DNA of 64,000 nt from Lithospermum erythrorhizon (taxonomy: Eukaryota; Streptophyta; Magnoliopsida; Boraginales; Boraginaceae), in contig JADFUC010000586.1 of the NCBI GenBank assembly GCA_019722365.1, positions 620,001 to 684,000 of the forward strand, written 5' to 3'. The notes under the pieces were generated by a model, which had not been told where the DNA came from, did not search any database, and was given only the letters and a program-made list of their open reading frames with translations. The translations under genes and the position numbers were made by a program. Shown here in pieces: positions 24,440 to 36,899 of this stretch. How positions within the stretch are numbered: position 1 is the first letter of the stretch; each line of letters opens with the position of its first letter.

Positions 24440-24800
24440 AAGTGGTAAAATTAGGCGGTTTATCATTAATTAAAAACCTAATTATACTATATAGCGTCTT
24501 GACATTAAAATAGGATTATCTAAATTTTAAATTTTAATAATAAATTGGAGGAAAAAACCGAATAAAAACAAAATTTTACAGTCAGCGGGCGAAAATGGAG
24601 AGAACTGGTAAGAAAAAAATGGGGTAATGTTTTCAAAATCAAAGGCGGCGCATGAGTATTCTGCAAGAAAGTCAGCCAAACTTTTTCTTCTCAATATTAT
24701 TTTATTAAATATTTAACGGTTGAATATTGCGCAAAATCAGCGGTTAAGATAAATGTCCAGCTGAGAAGTGGATCAGCCGTCAACGAGGCCGAAGCCAATA
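24440..24800 (-). repeat. Dispersed repeat, inverted relative of the 4.4-4.7 kb sequence
   Basis: CATTAATTAAAAACCTAATT, TAGGATTATCTAAATTTTAA and CAATATTATTTTATTAAATA, in that order, correspond to the reverse complement of sequence at about 4440-4650 (TTTAGGTAATCCTA, AATTAGGTTTAATTAATG, AATAATATTATTAATC). GCGG words and an AACGGTTGA / GGTTAAGAT segment follow in both copies. Probably the end of a decayed interspersed element of several kb. Confidence 0.45.
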
Positions 24801-27800
24801 AATACCCCCTATTTCATTAGAAATTCCATCGCTTCACAATATAAAATTCAACAAAAAACTCTGAAAATTTAGCATAAGAACCTCGGCCGGTATTTCTTCA
24901 TAGAAAGCGATTCTTGAGCTTTAAATTAGTTATTCTTGAGTTGAAATTACGTGTTTGATTTAGGGGCCGTTGACTTTTTTGGAATTTTAGGTTTGAACCG
25001 GTTTTTATGAGACATTATTGAATATAATTTATTATCTAGGCTTAGATTATTGTAATAACCCGTTCGGGTAATTTCGATACTAATATTAATTAAGTAAAAA
25101 TTTATTTGAGCGAATCACATTTATAATTTAGTAGTAGTAGCCGGGGATAATTCGAGTTTAGTAAGATCGTTAAATTAGTTCGATACTTCGATCAAGCTTG
25201 ATTTCGGGCACAAACTCCTGTGCAACTCCAAGACTTAAGGGCTAAGTAACTCATCTTTCATCCTTATCATCATTTATAGCAATAAAATTCCAAAATACAA
25301 AAAGTCAACTCGACGAAACTCTGAAATACTCAAAAAGGTCGACCACTTTTGCTTGATTGAGAGGATGATGAGGAGAAACTTCTCAAATTTGAGGTCAGCT
25401 CATGAGATGGAAGAGAATCGAAGAAAAAAAATAAAGGGAGGGAGATGGAGTAAGCGATGGCGAGGTAGGGAAGAGGAAATGGAGGCTTGCTTGGTGGTTT
25501 GGGTCCTGTTGTGATGATTAAGTAAGTGGGTGGGCCCGATATTACAACCCGACGGTGGAAAGCCGACGTTTAGTCATCGATCTTACCGTTTTAAGCATAC
25601 GTATTAACTTCCAAGCATTTTATTCCTATCCTCAAATTATATTATTACCACCCAACTAATATCATTTCCGTCCGATTACAACTTTACAAATTCTAAATAC
25701 GAAATGTACACCAACCGACCGATTCGTTGTATTTCACTATTCAACTTAATTTTTATTTCTCTCGAAATGAAATCCACCCGGCAACTAGTATACTATTACG
25801 GTAATATTAAATGCGGATCGGGTTGTACATTCTTCTTCAACCGTCATCGGTCAACCTGCTTAACAAGCTGTAACTCTTTGCGTTGTTAACTTTTTAGTGG
25901 GAGGCTGTCCGTCAGTAAATTACAACCTTTCAAGTTTTTGTCTCAGTGATTTGAAGGCGGTCGTCTTGGCCTTCTAGTAAAGGATAGTTTCTCCCGTCAA
26001 GTAGTGGGGATGAGTGATTGAACCTCCTTCTTTGAAACGCTGGATTCGTTCACACAGATCTTTACTTTATGATGAGTGCCCGATACGTCTCAAATGAAAG
26101 AGTGAATACTGAGACTTTTATTAACCAAGTGTGACACTAGGTTAAAACCAGTTAATTTACTACCGTACACAAAAACAAAGACTAAAAGTAAATAACTTGC
26201 ATGATATGCTAGCACCAGTTCGATCTTGATGTAGCGCTTTAGATGCAGGGGAAAAAGTCTTGCAGTGAAAGATTCCCTCTTTCTTTGAAGGAATTAGAAA
26301 GGGACTTATATCACCAGATATGCCATATTCTCTTCCCCACTACTCTTCTCGAAAAAGCTTCTAAGTCTAGGATCACCTAGCTACTCGTTTCACGTCGACC
26401 TTCTCCCGGTGTTCGGAGCTTACAATAATTAAATAGAACAAATCTCTCAAGGATTGTTATAAAAAAGTATTATAATCCAATGGTACATTAGTTAGAAGTT
26501 TAGAATTTTTCCTAACACAAACATCTATACTAAACTCTCGTTGATATAGCTAAAAACAAAGAACACCGCAGTATGAATATAAAATATGAGAGACAATCTT
26601 GAGCAGCTTGTTCTTAAGCTTTTTATATAGAAGTTCACACTTACAAACTCGATCTTCAATAATGAAGTCTTTGAAACCGACTCCACAAACCTTTCCTTAA
26701 TAACACAAGTAAAAAAACTCATCATTTGCCACTTAAGCTCCAAATAAAATTGATCTCGAAATACATTTAATTAAACAAAATCTTCATCCTTATCACAGTT
26801 TCATATTTGCAAAAACTACATGTCAATTTAACTAGTTTGATAAAGGCCTCTTCTTAATTCTTGATCGGGCTCTTCTTTATGTTTTTAAACCTCTTGGCTT
26901 GAAAGAAAGACACTTTAACCTTTAGTTTTAACACTAGTATAGATGGGTGATATCAGTACATTTCCACTTGTTATAAACCATTTTTTATAACAACGGTACT
27001 CTTTAATGAAAAACTTTATCCAACATGCCTTACCATTTAAGATTTATTTATTTCCTCATTAATCGCACTATATTACATTAGATATTGATTGTAAAATAGT
27101 AGAATTGTATTCATTCCAACATAACATACAGGTGAAGCAAAATAATGGTATTTCATTACTCACTTTGCATATCATTGTACTAAAACACATGGTATTTCGA
27201 AGTGTTCATACGATATCGCAATACATATCATTTGCACACTATTGTTCATTAAACAAGTTGTTTTGTATTAATAAGTTTTTTATCCTATAATGGTTAACTT
27301 GAAATATGTCAAAATAGTTTGATTTCGCCAATTATAAATATCACGGTCACTCATTTTCCCTCAAAACAAGCCAATTTTGTGTGGAGTAGTCATGATTGAT
27401 TTCTCTTTTTGGTACGCCATCATACATTTAAAAGATATTACAAATTTCGATTTAGGTTATTTGAGTTTTAAATTTAGAACTAATTGGCTTTAAATATTAT
27501 GATAAAATATTTCTGAGGTTTGTTCTTTTCACTTTGTGATATAGGCCTTCTCAGCTACACTATTCATTTTTCTTAACCATCAATAAATTTAAAATTATAG
27601 ATGGGAATATTGATATTATATATATTAGAAATTCAAAACTAAACATATGGTGATCATATATATTACTCGGATGGCTACATATCTATTTATAATTTTGGGA
27701 ACTGCCATCAATTTAGTTGTTCGTTATTGTATTCATCCTTATAGTGAATATGAATTTACATGCTTCAACAATGTTTCATGAGTATTAGAGTAGATCTATG

Positions 27801-28120
27801 CTTTAATAAGATTAAATTTGTTTTGGATTTTTGTTTGGTTTTACAAATTCTTTAACTGATTCATATCTTTAAGGTAAGTTTGCTACATGTTGGATAACGT
27901 TGATATAATATAAAAAATCAAATAATTAAATATATTTTTGGTTAACATATGTAACACTTTTCTTAATTTCATATTTGCACATATTTAAAAATTCATGTTC
28001 AAAATTCAATGTATGTGTTTAATTGGTTCAATATTATACCGAAGGCGTCATATCAAAATAAATTACTCATTATAGTTTTAAAATATAATTGATCAATTAA
28101 ACTGTATTGTCTGATACATG
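24800..28120. other. Gene-free, repeat-rich spacer
   Basis: 24.9-25.6 kb has mixed composition with TTGAGCTTTAAATTAG, ACCCGTTCGGGTAATTTCG and a GA-rich stretch near 25370-25490. 25.9-26.5 kb is GC-richer and LTR-like (CACGTCGACCTTCTCCCGG, GGTTAAAACCAGTT). 26.5-28.1 kb is plain AT-rich DNA. ORFs of about 60-70 codons occur but carry no motif. No gene or RNA supported. Confidence 0.45.
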
Positions 28121-29010
28121 AGTTTTGAGAAGATATTCATTATAATAATAAAATATAAGAGAAAATATATAATCTAGCATAATTGATATTAGATATATTA
28201 AATTCAAAAATATATTAAAAAATCACTTAAACTATATTTATATAGAACATAAGTTTAAAGATCCTCATTATAATAACAAAATAAAAGAGAAAAATATAAT
28301 CTAACATCATTGATATTAGATGTATTAAATTTAAAATAAATATATAATGATTAAAATTTTTTATAGTCAAATTCGGATATGGTTAATTAGTTCAGTATAT
28401 TTATGTAGTAAAAGTAAGGATTAAAGAAATATTCCCAAAATATATACTCCCTTCGTCAATATATCATAGTCATTTTAATTTCGAGATTCGAACTTTGAAA
28501 ACTTTGATCGTAGTCTCGTTAAGCAGATAATAAATAATATCGTCATGTGGGATCTTGTTAGATTCGTTTCAATATATATTTTTGAAAATATCAACTTTTA
28601 TAAATTTTACAAGTGTAGAATTAAAGGAAATATTCACGTTTTAAGTACGTGTCTTTGGGGAGGCAGTGAAAACCAAACTCAACCGAGCTATGATTTAGGG
28701 ATGGAGGCTATTATTTGAAGAGTGTTTTTTATATTCGATAAGAAAAATCAAGCGGTTGAATATATTTTTTTTGTTAAGCGATATAACACTTTCTTTAATT
28801 TCATGTTGTGACAAATGCAAAAAAAAAAAAATTATTCTAGATTTCCAGTAGCAATAGCGATCAATTAGTTCCATCGTTATACAAAGAAATATAATTTTAA
28901 ATATAACAAATCAATTAAGCAATATTAATATAGTACATAATTTTCAAGACATTCATGATAATAAGAAAATAAAAGACAAAATATATAATCTAACATCAAA
29001 TGTATGAGCC
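28120..29010 (+). repeat. Three-copy AT-rich direct repeat
   Basis: A unit of about 65 bases (CATTATAATAATAAAATATAA, then GAGAAAATATATAATCTA, then a GATATTAGAT segment) occurs at about 28135-28205, again at 28262-28330 with small changes, and a third time at about 28945-29005. The first two are spaced about 125 bases apart. No coding content. Between them at 28445-28715 is a MITE-like segment with ends ACTCCCTTCGTCAATATATC and TTAGGGATGGAGG. Confidence 0.5.
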
Positions 29011-31160
29011 TCAATGAAATAGATTCATTTAAACTATGATCAAATTATCTTGATATCCTTGCTTCATATTCTTGTGCAATAACTCTAACTCAAAAGTAAA
29101 TGGTTTATGTCCAATGTGACATATCCTAGCTTGTGTCCGAGCACATATGAACCTGCTTCTATCCTGATTTTTTATTTCCTCCAATTAAATTAATTGGTAC
29201 ATTATCATTAAAGGAACTAAGAAGATTGAATGGATTCATCTCGCCTCCCAGAAAATCAATTTCTCTAATTTTATGATAATCTTGTTATTTTGAATTTCAT
29301 TTAATGCGAATTCCCAACCCCAAGTTTTTTTACAATGTCATATATGATGACAAGGAAAATGAACCTATATGACATATATTTGTAAACAACACATGAAAAG
29401 TACTACAATATTTTTTGCCTATACTAAATATGTTGGATAATGAATGGTGTAATTCAAAAATTTAGCAAACTTTTTAGGAGAAAACTATCACGGATTGCAA
29501 AAAATTAGAAATCATCAACACCAACCCTAAATAGGTGCCTAAAACAGAAAGAAACGGAGAAAAATACAAAAATTCTTCAACTCTATCACCCAAAATAGGC
29601 TCTTATATAGGAACAAGTTAAATTACTTGCACAAAGCCTTGATAGTTTGGTCAGGCCCCAGCGGTGAAAATCACACATTCATTCGGATCTCATAAATAAA
29701 GTAAATTACGGGGATTAAGCTATAAATGCGCATAATAAATATTAAGCGTGATATAAAATTGCATAGCCTGTCTAATTGTCGGGGAAACACGGAGTAAGGC
29801 TGTTAAAAGCGTTAAAGCAGCGGTCTGTCATGTTCTCTTACGGCACTATTCTTTTGAAGCTCAAGAGTAAGCTATTAAAATACACAGACTCGATCTAGTA
29901 TGCGAGGATCAAAGGCTGCTTCAAGTCCTCTTCTTTGATACATAGCCAAAAATTAAGTCTAAGTCCAGCGACCGAGTCTAAAGGCCAAGATCAGAATAGA
30001 GACGGCCCGTACGGGTATCTGGCTGCTAAGGCTCAAATACTCGGATCATCACTCCGAGTCCAAAGACGAGTCGAACTAAGTCTTCTATCAGTCTAGGATC
30101 CTGCGATTCGGACTCTGTCAATCTTTGGATGTACTTGACGATCAATGCAATCCGAAGTCATTCAGGGATCGTATAAAACAAATCGATGACCTCGTTTCGA
30201 GGGGCATAAATAGGGCTGCAAGAATTAAATCAAGTCAAAACTAATCAAATCCCAAATCAGCATACGACGATCCAACAATTCCTTTAGAGAACAATAGATT
30301 CATAAATGAAGACCCCAATCGATTTGATAAATTATTTTACTAGATAGATTTCCTCAGAAAGGGGGTTTTATTATATTGATGTGGGCTAAAGAACGTAACT
30401 TTCCATCACAAACTTTCGGTGGGGTTTTAAATTCAAATGTAGAAACTAAATGGCCTTTTCAATCGCTTCCAACTTTAAATTGATGACAAAAATAATGATG
30501 CATTATTAATTTTCGTGAAACTCAACAATTCCGTTATCATCTGTCAATCAATTGCTTAATTAAAGGGGTAATTAAGTAAATTCAAATGTTAATTAAATTT
30601 AAAAAAAAATCAAAAAAACAAAAGGGCAAAATGATTTCACAACCTAAGCTATTACAACACAACCCCAAATCGATTATAACTCAATTGAAAGCGATTAAAG
30701 ATGGAGAGAGATTAGAAGGATTTTTAACGTAAGATGGAGTATAATCGGTTAGGGATCAAAATAGGTAAGAAAATAGATTTTGCCGCACTGTTTGTTTAAA
30801 ATTTAATTAACATTTAATTACTAATTAACAATTGAATCAAGCAGATGGCGGAGATGATGCTGGTATTGAGTTCATGAGCATGGGCAACCATTTTTGTTAT
30901 CAATTTAAAGAGACGGAGTGATGGAAGGTGAAGGGTTAGTGTGAATGGGCTGGTGAGAAAGTTGGAGTAATGATTCTGATCTTTAAGCACATTGATGTGC
31001 ATACATTATAAATCTTTATAATTGTTACATCTAATTTTAAAAAAATTAAATGATAATTAAAGTGGTTTGGAAGGAGTATTCCGTAATATCCAACTGCATT
31101 AAAAGTAGTTGGACCGATTCTCGACGAAATTGAGAAAAAGAATCTGAGTGGTTAGTGGCT
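29010..31160. other. Repeat-rich spacer upstream of the LHT gene
   Basis: 29.6-30.2 kb is GC-richer and retroelement-like (CGACCGAGTCTAAAGGCCAA, GACGGCCCGTACGGGTATC, ATGACCTCGTTTCGAGGGGC) with no coding domain. 30.3-31.1 kb is AT-rich; a MITE-like right end AGTGGTTTGGAAGGAGTA is at about 31062. No gene supported. Confidence 0.45.
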
Positions 31161-31167
31161 TACTGCT

Positions 31168-31175
31168 TATATATA
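31168..31175 (+). promoter_or_regulatory. TATA box of the LHT transporter gene
   Basis: TATATATA, 60 bases before the ATG at 31235, follows a GGCTTACTGCT segment. Transcription would start around 31200, giving a leader of roughly 35 nt. The position fits a core promoter, but only the motif was seen. Confidence 0.5.
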
Positions 31176-31234
31176 CCTCTTGTTGCATTGCATAGCTCCC
31201 TCATTGTTTGTGCATACATACATTACTATCAAAA

Positions 31235-34200
31235 ATGGTTTCAACTTCTCCACCTACTTCTGCAAAAGTGAGTGTGCTTTCTCTTGACATTTTCTCTTGA
31301 ATTATCAGTAAAAAAAACGGATAATTACATTCAAGAAAATTAAAAAATGGTGTGTGCCATAATTGTTTCTTGTTTTGGTCTTGTACCTTTGCATGCTTAT
31401 CTCAGGAAATAATATCAGAAAATGGAGCTCGTAGAGAAGCAAAATGGTGGTACTCAACTTTCCATACAGTCACTGCAATGGTTGGTGCTGGAGTTCTCAG
31501 CTTGCCTTATGCTATGGCTTACTTAGGATGGTTTGTTAATATACCGCTCTCATTACTACTCCCTTCGTTTTTTATATTTGTGCTTCTAGACATTTAAATA
31601 TAGATTAAGAAAAGAAAAAGTTATCAAAATATATATTGGGAATGTAGAATGACAATGATTTAAAACTATCTCATTGGTTTGTTAATAATATTATGAGAAA
31701 AAGTATATTGAAAACGTGGAATTATAATTTTTTATATTATAATTTAGGCTAAAACGACAAATAGAAAAAAATGGAATAAGTATAATTCTATTAAGTATGA
31801 TGTTCCCTCAGTGTATGATAATGAATGAATTTCTCTTCCAAGTAAATTATTTAAATAATTAAAACATCAATTTTTTTTTCTTTTAAGGTTTAGTTAGAAT
31901 TGCAAGTATGATGTTACATGAATTTATGTACTACTCTCTTTCACCTGGCCTTAAAATAATGGTTCATTTTTTAATTTTAATGGTCTAATTTTTAAATTTT
32001 TAATTCAAGTATTTGTTATATGTGTCACAAAAATTGGTGAAAAAATATCAAAACGTTAGAACTTTCAATGTTGTTCATTATTAACATGATAATTTCGATC
32101 AAGACAGAGTTGGGCGTGTCAATTAATTCTAAATATTTGTGTATGTGTTACAAAAATTAGAGAAAAAATATCAAAACGTTAGAACTTTTAATGTAGTTCA
32201 CTATCAATATGATAATAGGGGGTATTGACAAAAAAATTTGGGATGCTCAATGGTGAGAGTAATTTATTTTTATTTTTTCCCAAAAATTCAAAAATTATTG
32301 AAAACTTTAAGTTTGAATCAATATTCTGATCTCTAGAAAGTCTAGTTTGTGTGACAATGGAAAGTAGACTGGATGGAGTACGTGTCTATATAGTCAAATT
32401 AATGAAGCTTGTTCACAGTCACAAACTATGTTTGGTATGATATTATGAGGGTAATGGTTGAGCAAGAAGAGGGTAAAAACTGAGTGCAATATGCTGAAGG
32501 AAACATACAAGAATGGGAGATAAATTTCAATAAGTACAAGAATTCAATTATTTTGTTCATCTCCTTACTATGTGTATGCATGAATATAAGGATAAAACTT
32601 AATGTTTTCAAGTCAATAACAGGCTATGAGTGTTTATATTAGTGAATATAAGCGAGCCCGGCCGATCCTTTTCTGTATTACAGGGGCCCTGGAACATTGG
32701 TGATGGTTGTATCATGGTGCATCACTTTGTATAACATGTGGCAAATGATACAGCTACACGAATCAGTGCCTGGAGTCCGTTTTGATCGATACTATGAGCT
32801 CGGGCGACATGCCTTTGGGCCTAAGCTTGGTGCCTGGATAGTGCTCCCTCAACAGCTAATAGTGCAGGTTGGGTGTGACATTGTTTATATGGTCACTGGA
32901 GGGAAGTGTCTCAAGAAGTTCATGGAGATAGCCTGCACAGATTGCACCCCTATTAAACAATCCTACTGGATTTGTATATTTGGTGGTGTCCATTTCTTTC
33001 TTTCTCAGCTGCCAAACTTCAACTCCGTTTCTGGTGTTTCCTTAGCTGCTGCTGTCATGTCCCTCAGGTATTCAATCTTAACCGAGTCTATATGCTAGTT
33101 TTTTGGACCAGATAATACCATTACACATAATCGATTCAAGAGTAATTACTAATGATTGCCTCAATATAATTCATCTACTACTTGAAATCTTATTATAACT
33201 CCAGTAATTAAGGTACTTGTTATTGGTAAGTTGTCCGAATTGAAGTTGTATGTTTCATGGTAACTGTTATATTTGCAGCTACTCTACTATAGCCTGGGCT
33301 GGTTGCTTGAGTCGAGGTAGGGTGCCTGATGTGAGCTATTCGTACAAGAAAACAAGTGATATTGATTACATGTTCAGAGTTTTCAATGCTTTGGGACAAA
33401 TTTCATTTGCTTATGCTGGTCATGCTGTGGTCCTGGAAATTCAGGCCACAATACCATCAACTCCTGAGAAACCTTCTAAAGTGGCAATGTGGAAAGGTGC
33501 TGTTTGGGCATATTTCATCAATGCAATGTGCTACTTCCCAGTTGCTTTCATTGGATACTGGGCATTCGGTCATGATGTCACTGATAATGTGCTCGTAGCA
33601 CTTGAACGCCCCGCTTGGCTCATCGCTGCAGCTAATCTTATGGTTGTGGTCCATGTCATTGGTAGCTATCAGGTACTATAATCGAAAACAAACGTCATTT
33701 ATTAAGATTATGTCACATCAATAAAATGTGACGAACCTCGGAAAACATATTTGTCTTGTGTAGTATTGCACTTTATGAATGGTGAGTTAAATATTAGTTG
33801 TTATTGTAGATTTATGCAATGCCTGTTTTTGACATTCTTGAGAGAACAATGGTTGTGAATCTCAACTTCCCACCTGGAGTTATGCTTCGACTTATTGTTC
33901 GTTCCGCTTATGTTGGTGAGATTCTAACCAAAATACTATATGATTTAATAACTTAACAAAATAGTAAAGCAATTTAGTTATATTTTTCTCACATTTGATC
34001 ATGACTTTGAATGTTGAAATTGCAGCAATTACACTGTTCGTTGGAGTGACATTCCCTTTCTTTGGTGATCTTCTTGGTTTCTTTGGTGGATTTGGTTTTG
34101 CTCCAACTTCCTACTTTGTAAGCAAATCTACCTTTTCATGTCACATACCTAATACTTTCTCCAATCTTTTTTAATTGATGTTTTCCAATTTATATAAAGT

Positions 34201-34828
34201 TTTGATCATGTATAATTTTTCTAATATAATGTTAAATTACAAGAAATAATATGATGGAAATGTTTCTAAAAACTAATAAAGAATATTTTATGATCAAATC
34301 TTTATCACAATACTAAATTCGTCTATTAAATGGAATGGAAGGTGGAAATAGTGGAATAAAATTAAACTTTCCACATATATCTCAATTATTAACTAGGAGA
34401 TTTGATTAGTCGTCATTTAAAAACTCAATTTTAACACTAATAGTCTTGACATACAAGTTCTTGATGTTAGTAACTCATGTAGTTTTATTTTGATAAAACA
34501 CATATTTATATGAATGAATTATTGTTTCAATAGTGTGCCTAGTTAAATTTACTCTAAAATTTTTGCAGCTTCCAAGTATAATCTGGCTGAAACTGAAGAA
34601 ACCAAAGATATTCAGCATCTCATGGACAATCAATTGGGTAAGTTCCTTGAAAATCATGATGAAACAAAAATGGAAATTGTTTGAATTTCTAATAGCAATG
34701 GATATGTCGAATTGAATTTATGATGTCAGGTGTGCATAGTCGTTGGAGTGTTCATTATGTTTGCATCAACAATTGGTGGGCTACGAAATATTGTGACTGA
34801 TTCCTCCACTTACGAATTCTACTCTTGA
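31235..34828 (+). CDS. Lysine/histidine-type amino acid transporter (LHT family)
   Basis: Eight exons: 31235-31267, 31406-31530, 32684-33067, 33279-33672, 33810-33915, 34026-34117, 34569-34637 and 34730-34828. All introns are GT-AG and phases match, giving 433 aa, close to the usual LHT length (about 440). It is an AAAP-superfamily proton/amino-acid symporter, expected at the plasma membrane. Diagnostic segments are [20 protein letters not shown] followed by [12 protein letters not shown] (first transmembrane helix region), [67 protein letters not shown] with [12 protein letters not shown], and [20 protein letters not shown] near the C terminus. About ten to eleven hydrophobic helices are visible. 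The cytosolic N terminus is short (about 20 aa before the first helix). Intron 2 (31531-32683) carries a MITE-like insertion. The order and content match LHT1-type transporters for neutral and acidic amino acids; exact substrate is not deducible. Confidence 0.93.
31932..32380. mobile_element. MITE-like element in LHT intron 2 with an internal duplication
   Basis: The left end TACTCTCTTTCACCTGGCC and right end GTAGACTGGATGGAGTA are inverted-terminus-like. Inside, a segment containing TATCAAAACGTTAGAACTTT occurs twice (about 32045 and 32170), with similar sequence on both sides, giving a tandem duplication of roughly 125 bases. Non-coding; boundaries approximate. Confidence 0.4.
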
Positions 34829-35606
34829 GATGATGTATTGGTGTCTCATCTAGTCTAATTAATCATATGGAAACAATAATTGAGCTTAATGATGTAGTTT
34901 TTCATTCATGGTATTTCAGAAAATTGTATGTCAATTCTAGATATCTTGTGCAAGGTAATTGTGCGAGGTGTTATACTAGAGTACTTGTACTTTAGACCTT
35001 TGGGATAAATTGAATCTCTCTAAAAGGTTATAATTGTATTGTTTCCCATTGGAATAATACAATAGATAGATTGATCTTTTAGCTAAGTGACCTATTTTAT
35101 TTTTGAAAGTAGGTCGTTCAAATAAAAAGAAAGAATAATGCATGGATTAACAATATTTAAAACATTGAACTATTGTAAATCTATTGTCCAAATTTAAATC
35201 AATCGATGTCTGGTATACCACATTTTTCTTTAAACAAATTACGTTGGCTCCTCTTGGTGCTATGGAATAAGTGCGGCGATATAACAGATCGTGTAAGATC
35301 CACGGTCAATTTTTTTGGCTTTGACATGGAAATAGTTCCTCCTAATGAGTTCAGGTGTATATCTCCCATGATAAAATGGATCCTCCACTCCACTGGTGGA
35401 ACACTTGCACAGAGTCCGGACTTGTCTAGTAGTGCATGTTAAAGAAATATTTTTGAGAGAATTTAGAGGGAAACAACAATTCCTACAAAGGTTCCATCTT
35501 TTGGTAAAGTGAACTTTCTTGCAAAGTAGATGATGGCAGCTTTGAAAATAATCGGAATATGCAAATACATTTGAAAAAATGTAATCGTCTATTTAGTACT
35601 ATTAGT
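34829..35606. other. 3' UTR of the LHT gene and spacer
   Basis: The first 200-300 bases probably hold the 3' UTR. The remainder shows no gene. A 78-codon plus-strand ORF at about 35206 has no recognisable motif. Confidence 0.45.
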
Positions 35607-36403
35607 TGTTAGTACAATTGTTAATAATACTATGACTAATTCGATCTTGAAGCAATTAAATAAAGACAGTGCTGAAAGTAAAAAACACAACAATCTAGTA
35701 ACTCGGTTCGGTACCCGATGTAGCCCCTTATAGTGCGGGGGCCGGCTTGTCAGATGAAGGATTCTACTATGATGAAATTCTGAAAGCAAGAGAACATTCG
35801 AATGCTCCCCAATCTTCTTATTCTATTCTACTCCCCATCTCGATGTATAAGTTTCAAGCTCTCCTCATTTCTGGCTGCTACTATTCTAGTATGTGTCAAC
35901 TCTGTCGTAATCACTAAAATCTACGATCTTGTTGTAATGAAGTTAACTCACTTCGGTTGTACAAACTAAAAAGTTTATAGAACAACAATTCGTTAAACCT
36001 AAATAAATTAAAACTCTCAAAACTCTTTTTGCCTCACAAAGTACGTGGGAGAATTCTCTCTTTGTTTGGTAGACTTCTGAGTGCACTTACGAGAGAGACC
36101 TTAACTTTATATAATTAACAAATAAGTTTATGGAAATAACCTCCATAAACAGAATTTCCATTTTGTAAATCATTAAAGATGCATTCGGTCTTTCTTTATT
36201 TATTTATTTTTAGACAATATTGAATCTTTACAGTGATGGAAGTAAATTAGCTAAATTAAACAAATCATATCACCACGAGATCTTCACCATAAAAAGGAAA
36301 CACAATCTTTTTAGAAGATCTTTTATAATATCTTCGCCGACCTGTTGTTCTTCTTGGCCCCATTAGAGCGGTTAGTCGGCATCACGAAATACTTGACCAC
36401 TAA
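35607..36403 (-). repeat. Probable 3' LTR of a retrotransposon on the minus strand
   Basis: The segment is bounded by TGTTAGTA (35607) and CCACTAACA (ending 36403), i.e. inverted TG...CA ends. Just outside 36403, on the minus strand, CCAACGGGGAGTT forms a purine-rich tract in the position of a polypurine tract. Its last about 400 bases (36007-36403) recur directly at 38757-39115. On the minus strand AACTCGGTTCGGTACC-type sequence near 35700 resembles Copia LTR text. About 797 bp. Confidence 0.5.
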
Positions 36404-36899
36404 CAAACTCCCCGTTGGGTAATTTTTAAGCGACAAATACATTTGAGAACCTCGCACGTCACAATTGAGCGTATATAACCGCAAATCAAAATAATGTATA
36501 TAGCACCGATCAAAATGGCGTAAATACGCAAATAAGCATCCGCAAGATGGATCTGAACATAACTGCGATAGTCAAATGTCAACACAAAGAGTTAAAGGCG
36601 GCTAAGCTAAGCAGATTGTCATAGAACATAAAAAGCAATAATGGCTAACACATCCAAACTCAAAATAAAAATAACATGCTCAGCGTGGGTTATCCGTCGG
36701 ACATCTCCCCCTATTTTTTCCAAAAATACAACAAAGCATAGTAAAATATGGGTATGGTGCCTGCAACAATAAAGCTTACTTGGTTAACAACTAGTTCTAG
36801 CCACTAATCGGGCTCCTCAAGCGTGCCTCGGCCCGACTTCTAGCGAGCTAAGGCAGGAATAACCCCATCGGATAGCCAGATCTCATCCCTTAAAACCTT

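Noticed and set aside
35206..35442. 78-codon plus-strand ORF after the LHT gene
   Set aside because: No recognisable domain and no plausible splice partners.
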